Assembly: GCF_030326305.1 (NCBI RefSeq)
Contig: NZ_JACAKB010000008.1
Coordinates: 50,074-114,073 of the forward strand
Direction of reading: 5' to 3'
Source: Myroides odoratimimus
GTDB lineage: Bacteria > Bacteroidota > Bacteroidia > Flavobacteriales > Flavobacteriaceae
DNA length: 64,000 nt
Of the stretch, positions 61,389 through 64,000 are shown piece after piece. Within the stretch, counting starts at the first letter, position 1; each line of letters opens with the position of its first letter. The position numbers were made by a program, and so were the translations under genes. Under the pieces are notes generated by a model. That model did no database searches, was not told the origin of the DNA, and was given only the letters and a program-made list of their open reading frames with translations.

Positions 61389-61679
61389 ATGGAATTAGGT
61401 AAAGCAATAAGAGAAGTTAGGAAGAAAAAAGGATTTACTTTGGTAGAAATGTCTGATAAGACAGGGATTAGTATTAATGCTCTGTCGTTAATGGAAAAAG
61501 GGGATACATTTCCTCAAAAGAAGAGTTTAGAAAAGGTTAGTGAAGCTTTAAATGTTCCAATAAATTATTTCTTATTGTTAGCTGTAGATCAAAATGATAT
61601 CGAAGAAGATAAGCGTGATATATTTAATACATTACATAATACATTGAAAGAGATAGTATTAAAAGACATATTAAAATGA
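61389..61679 (+). CDS. XRE-family HTH regulator (third gene of insert)
   Basis: 96 aa. The HTH spans ~6-60: IREVRKKKGFTLVEMSDKTG then ISINALSLMEKGDTFPQKKS, the LSLMEKG helix being typical of Cro/CI-like proteins. A helical tail (~65-96) probably dimerises. The size and layout fit controller or antitoxin-type regulators that autoregulate short operons. It lies 18 bases before the right glyS-end repeat. Confidence 0.88.
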   Translation: MELGKAIREVRKKKGFTLVEMSDKTGISINALSLMEKGDTFPQKKSLEKVSEALNVPINYFLLLAVDQNDIEEDKRDIFNTLHNTLKEIVLKDILK

Positions 61680-61697
61680 TATAATTATTGAATAATA

Positions 61698-61824
61698 AAA
61701 AAAAGCCACTCTGTATCAGAGTGGCTTTTGTGTATAGGGTAGATGATGGATTACATCATTTTCTTTAACCAGTTTCTCATAGATACTTCGTTCTCTATGA
61801 TGTTTTTAAGGTCAGCGATTGCTA
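61698..61824. repeat. Right copy of the 127-bp direct repeat (part of intact glyS)
   Basis: Identical to 60391-60517. Here it is continuous with the complete glyS gene, so the gene is intact after the insertion. Confidence 0.97.
61701..61729 (-). terminator. glyS terminator
   Basis: Perfect 13-bp stem AAAAGCCACTCTG / CAGAGTGGCTTTT with a TAT loop; T run on the minus strand from the A run at 61697. Confidence 0.93.
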
Positions 61825-63295
61825 CACGGTCTTGTTTCATCGTGTCACGGTGACGGATAGTCACAGTCTTATCTTCTAATGACTGGTGATCTACAGTGAT
61901 ACAGAATGGCGTACCTAGTGCATCTGCACGACGGTAACGACGACCTACTGCATCCTTCTCATCATACGCTACATTAAAGTCCCATTTAAGCTCTTCGATT
62001 ATCTCTTGAGCTAACTCAGGAAGACCATCTTTTTTCACTAATGGAAGTACAGCAGCCTTAGTAGGAGCTAATACAGATGGTAATCTTAATACTGTACGTG
62101 TAGAACCGTCTTCTAATGTCTCTTCTACTAATGATTTAGAGAATACAGATAAGAACATACGGTCTAGACCTACTGAAGTCTCTACTACATAAGGTACATA
62201 AGAGGTATTGGTCTCGTTATCGAAGAACTGTAGTTTCTTACCAGAGAACTTCTCATGTGCTTTAAGGTCAAAGTCAGTACGCGAGTGAATACCTTCTAAC
62301 TCTTTAAATCCGAATGGGAAGTTAAACTCAATATCAGTAGCTGCATTAGCATAGTGTGCTAATTTCTCATGGTCATGGAAGCGGTAGTTCTCTGCTCCCA
62401 TACCTAGTGATAAGTGCCACTTATGACGAGTCTCTTTCCAGTACTCGTAGTACTTCATCTCTTCTCCTGGCTTCACAAAGAATTGCATCTCCATCTGTTC
62501 GAACTCACGCATACGGAAGATGAACTGACGAGCAACGATCTCGTTACGGAACGCCTTACCTGTCTGAGCGATACCGAAAGGGATCTTCATACGACCTGTC
62601 TTCTGTACGTTTAGGAAGTTTACGAAGATACCTTGTGCGGTCTCAGGACGTAAGTATAAGTCCATAGCAGAGTCTGCAGAAGCTCCTAACTTCGTACCAA
62701 ACATTAGGTTAAACTGACGTACTTCAGTCCAGTTTTTAGATCCTGTATCAGGGTCAGCGATCTCTAGCTCTTCGATAAGTGCTTTTACATCTGCTAAATC
62801 TCCTGAATCAAGACCACGAGCCATACGCTCTAAGATCTCTTTTTTCTTCGCTAGATATTCTATTACACGAGGGTTAGTAGCTACGAATTGTTCTTCGTCA
62901 AAAGATTCGCCAAAGCGCTTTTTCGCTTTCTCGATTTCCTTTTGAGCCTTTTGGTATAATTTTTCACAGTAGTCTTCGATAAGAACGTCAGCTCTATATC
63001 TCTTCTTACTGTCTTTATTATCAATTAATGGGTCATTAAACGCATCTACGTGACCAGAAGCTTTCCAAGTGGTAGGATGCATAAAAATCGAGGCATCAAT
63101 TCCTACAATATTTTCGTGCATTTGTACCATGGATTTCCACCAGTACTCTCTAATGTTTCTCTTTAACTCCACACCATTCTGAGCGTAGTCATACACTGCG
63201 CTTAGACCATCGTATATTTCACTAGAAGGGAAGATGTATCCATACTCCTTAGCATGCGAAATAACGTTCTTAAAAATATCATCTTGTTTTGCCAT
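61751..63295 (-). CDS. glyS: Glycyl-tRNA synthetase, single-chain (class II) type
   Basis: 514 aa; the alpha2 (eukaryote/archaeal-like) form. Class II motifs: motif 2 FRNEIVARQFIFRMREFEQME (17 residues shown in part), motif 3 near ETSVGLDRMFLSV, and motif 1 earlier with YLRPETAQGIFVNF. The C-terminal anticodon-binding domain begins near LAPTKAAVLPLV. It charges tRNA-Gly. Its last 74 bases lie in the duplicated repeat. A CAAAAGTA block at 63300-63307 (TACTTTTG on the minus strand) is a likely -7 element. Confidence 0.95.
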   Translation of the reverse strand: MAKQDDIFKNVISHAKEYGYIFPSSEIYDGLSAVYDYAQNGVELKRNIREYWWKSMVQMHENIVGIDASIFMHPTTWKASGHVDAFNDPLIDNKDSKKRYRADVLIEDYCEKLYQKAQKEIEKAKKRFGESFDEEQFVATNPRVIEYLAKKKEILERMARGLDSGDLADVKALIEELEIADPDTGSKNWTEVRQFNLMFGTKLGASADSAMDLYLRPETAQGIFVNFLNVQKTGRMKIPFGIAQTGKAFRNEIVARQFIFRMREFEQMEMQFFVKPGEEMKYYEYWKETRHKWHLSLGMGAENYRFHDHEKLAHYANAATDIEFNFPFGFKELEGIHSRTDFDLKAHEKFSGKKLQFFDNETNTSYVPYVVETSVGLDRMFLSVFSKSLVEETLEDGSTRTVLRLPSVLAPTKAAVLPLVKKDGLPELAQEIIEELKWDFNVAYDEKDAVGRRYRRADALGTPFCITVDHQSLEDKTVTIRHRDTMKQDRVAIADLKNIIENEVSMRNWLKKMM

Positions 63296-63387
63296 AGTGC
63301 AAAAGTAATAAAAGACTTTAAGATTAGGAACTCTGCCATTGGCATTTTAGTGTTAATAACCTAAAGTTTATTGATTTACTATATTAA

Positions 63388-64000
63388 TTAATCGTTCTTA
63401 GTTGAATGTTGTTGATTGTATTCTGATAATATACGCTCTGTATTCTCGATATGCCCTGTCATATCCCATTCATCGTGTCCTGGTATAATGATTTTAGCAT
63501 TCTTAAATTTTTGTTTTACAGCCTCGATAGTCTTAGGCCAAGCTATTACGTTACCATCGGCTATATTACCTATAGTCGTAGCTTCTGCACTCTTAATCAA
63601 ACATCCTCCGTATAACACTTCTTCTTTTGGGAACCAAACTACGGTATTATCTAGTGAATGCCCCTCTCCTAAAAAGGATACAACCAACTTCTCATTGCCC
63701 AAGGTAAACTGTTTTTCCTTATTAAAAGAATGTTGAGCTTGTGGCTCATTGCGTTCTTTTAATATTTTATTGGTCAATGCGTAGGTATACGTCTGTGCTC
63801 CTGTACTGTTAAAATAGCCTAATCCTCCTGAACGATCTTCGTGGAAGTGGGTAGTGATGACCCATTTTACCTCTTTGTTATGATTCGTTCGGATGTGCTC
63901 TACTAGAGGCTCGTACTGATCTTTATCCCAAGGTGTGTCTATTAGAATAGCACCTTCGTCTGTCAGCACGTACATCGAATTAGAGGAGTATGTTACTCCC
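63388..64000 (-). CDS. Subclass B1 metallo-beta-lactamase (N-terminus cut by window edge)
   Basis: The frame is open to base 64000 (residues GVTYSSNS precede the ATG at 63975), so the start and signal peptide lie outside. All B1 zinc ligands are present: HFHEDRSGG (H116, H118, D120), GEGHSLDNTVVWFP (H196), LYGGCLIKS (C221) and IPGHDEW (H263). Lys in the LIKS strand is the usual B1 substrate-binding Lys224 position. It should hydrolyse penicillins, cephalosporins and carbapenems. Sequence style and genome context point to the chromosomal MUS/TUS enzymes of Myroides; which one cannot be told here. Confidence 0.93.
   Translation of the reverse strand, partial: GVTYSSNSMYVLTDEGAILIDTPWDKDQYEPLVEHIRTNHNKEVKWVITTHFHEDRSGGLGYFNSTGAQTYTYALTNKILKERNEPQAQHSFNKEKQFTLGNEKLVVSFLGEGHSLDNTVVWFPKEEVLYGGCLIKSAEATTIGNIADGNVIAWPKTIEAVKQKFKNAKIIIPGHDEWDMTGHIENTERILSEYNQQHSTKND

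Larger units (their letters stand above)
60518..61697 (+). mobile_element. Putative minimal mobile cargo inserted at the glyS 3' end
   Basis: About 1.18 kb between two perfect 127-bp copies of the glyS end. It is visibly more AT-rich than both flanks and encodes three short plus-strand genes under its own promoter, opposite to glyS. No transposase, integrase or terminal inverted repeat is visible, so mobilisation in trans, or recombination between long direct repeats, must be invoked. The layout resembles the 'insertion with long target duplication' reported for some restriction-modification units. Confidence 0.7.

Overview
The window is chromosomal DNA of a low-GC member of the Bacteroidetes, family Flavobacteriaceae, most likely a Myroides. 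This rests on Bacteroidetes-type promoters (TTTG, about 19-20 bases, then TAnnTTTG), IPExxxVDY and Bacteroidetes-type PurF proteins, a b558-type SdhCAB, an OmpA with calcium-binding TSP3 repeats, and a subclass B1 metallo-beta-lactamase (cut by the right edge) that looks like the chromosomal MUS/TUS enzymes of Myroides. No rRNA, tRNA or CRISPR array was seen. Genus is inference; family is well supported.

Layout. 1-774: C-terminal end of a coiled-coil protein with two degenerate TonB-plug-like repeats and an exact 132-bp-period tandem repeat. 890-4803: a small phage-derived module with an S24-type repressor, small unknown genes, an intergenic block of paired dyads and DnaA-box-like 10-mers, and a compact lysis cassette (membrane-anchored coiled-coil protein, CHAP endolysin, lipoprotein plus C-terminal membrane helix that fits a unimolecular spanin). 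4906-7902: ABC ATPase with small membrane partner, a four-helix membrane protein, two tandem RlpA paralogues, a CYTH phosphatase. 7985-14572: Gcr-type membrane protein, KefB/C-type antiporter, DinB, LD-carboxypeptidase, YraN. 14754-18414: siderophore receptor plus PepSY membrane protein. 18494-23177: bacilliredoxin, PlsC, acyl-ACP desaturase, HD hydrolase, DASS transporter. 23280-26167 (minus): PfkB kinase and PurF.

26168-30017 is an accessory stretch: a long non-coding region with an inverted repeat, then secreted proteins of unknown role, a DUF1493 acyl-carrier-like protein with a membrane anchor, a GYF_2-RDD membrane protein and a SUFU-family protein of the type used as immunity proteins. 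30065-57326 is mostly core: RnhA, PurN, AcpP-FabF-Rnc, IPExxxVDY-Pyk, SodA, AddA-like/Kbl/OmpA/AddB-like, alpha/beta hydrolase, ChaN, SdhCAB, an ion channel, a nitrilase-family amidase, an Ig-like lipoprotein, ComF, YchJ and aspartase. 57468-59795 holds a reductase, an SGNH lipoprotein and YceI.

The most striking region is 60391-61824. The last 74 bases of glyS plus its terminator (127 bp in all) are present twice as a perfect direct repeat. Between the copies lies about 1.18 kb of very AT-rich DNA with its own promoter and three short co-directional genes: an unknown 180-aa protein, a 59-aa peptide with a hydrophobic end, and an XRE regulator. There is no transposase or integrase. This looks like a minimal mobile cargo inserted with a long target duplication at the 3' end of glyS. 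Its gene content (two unknown proteins plus a regulator) fits a toxin-antitoxin or defence unit and is the best candidate for an undescribed system here.
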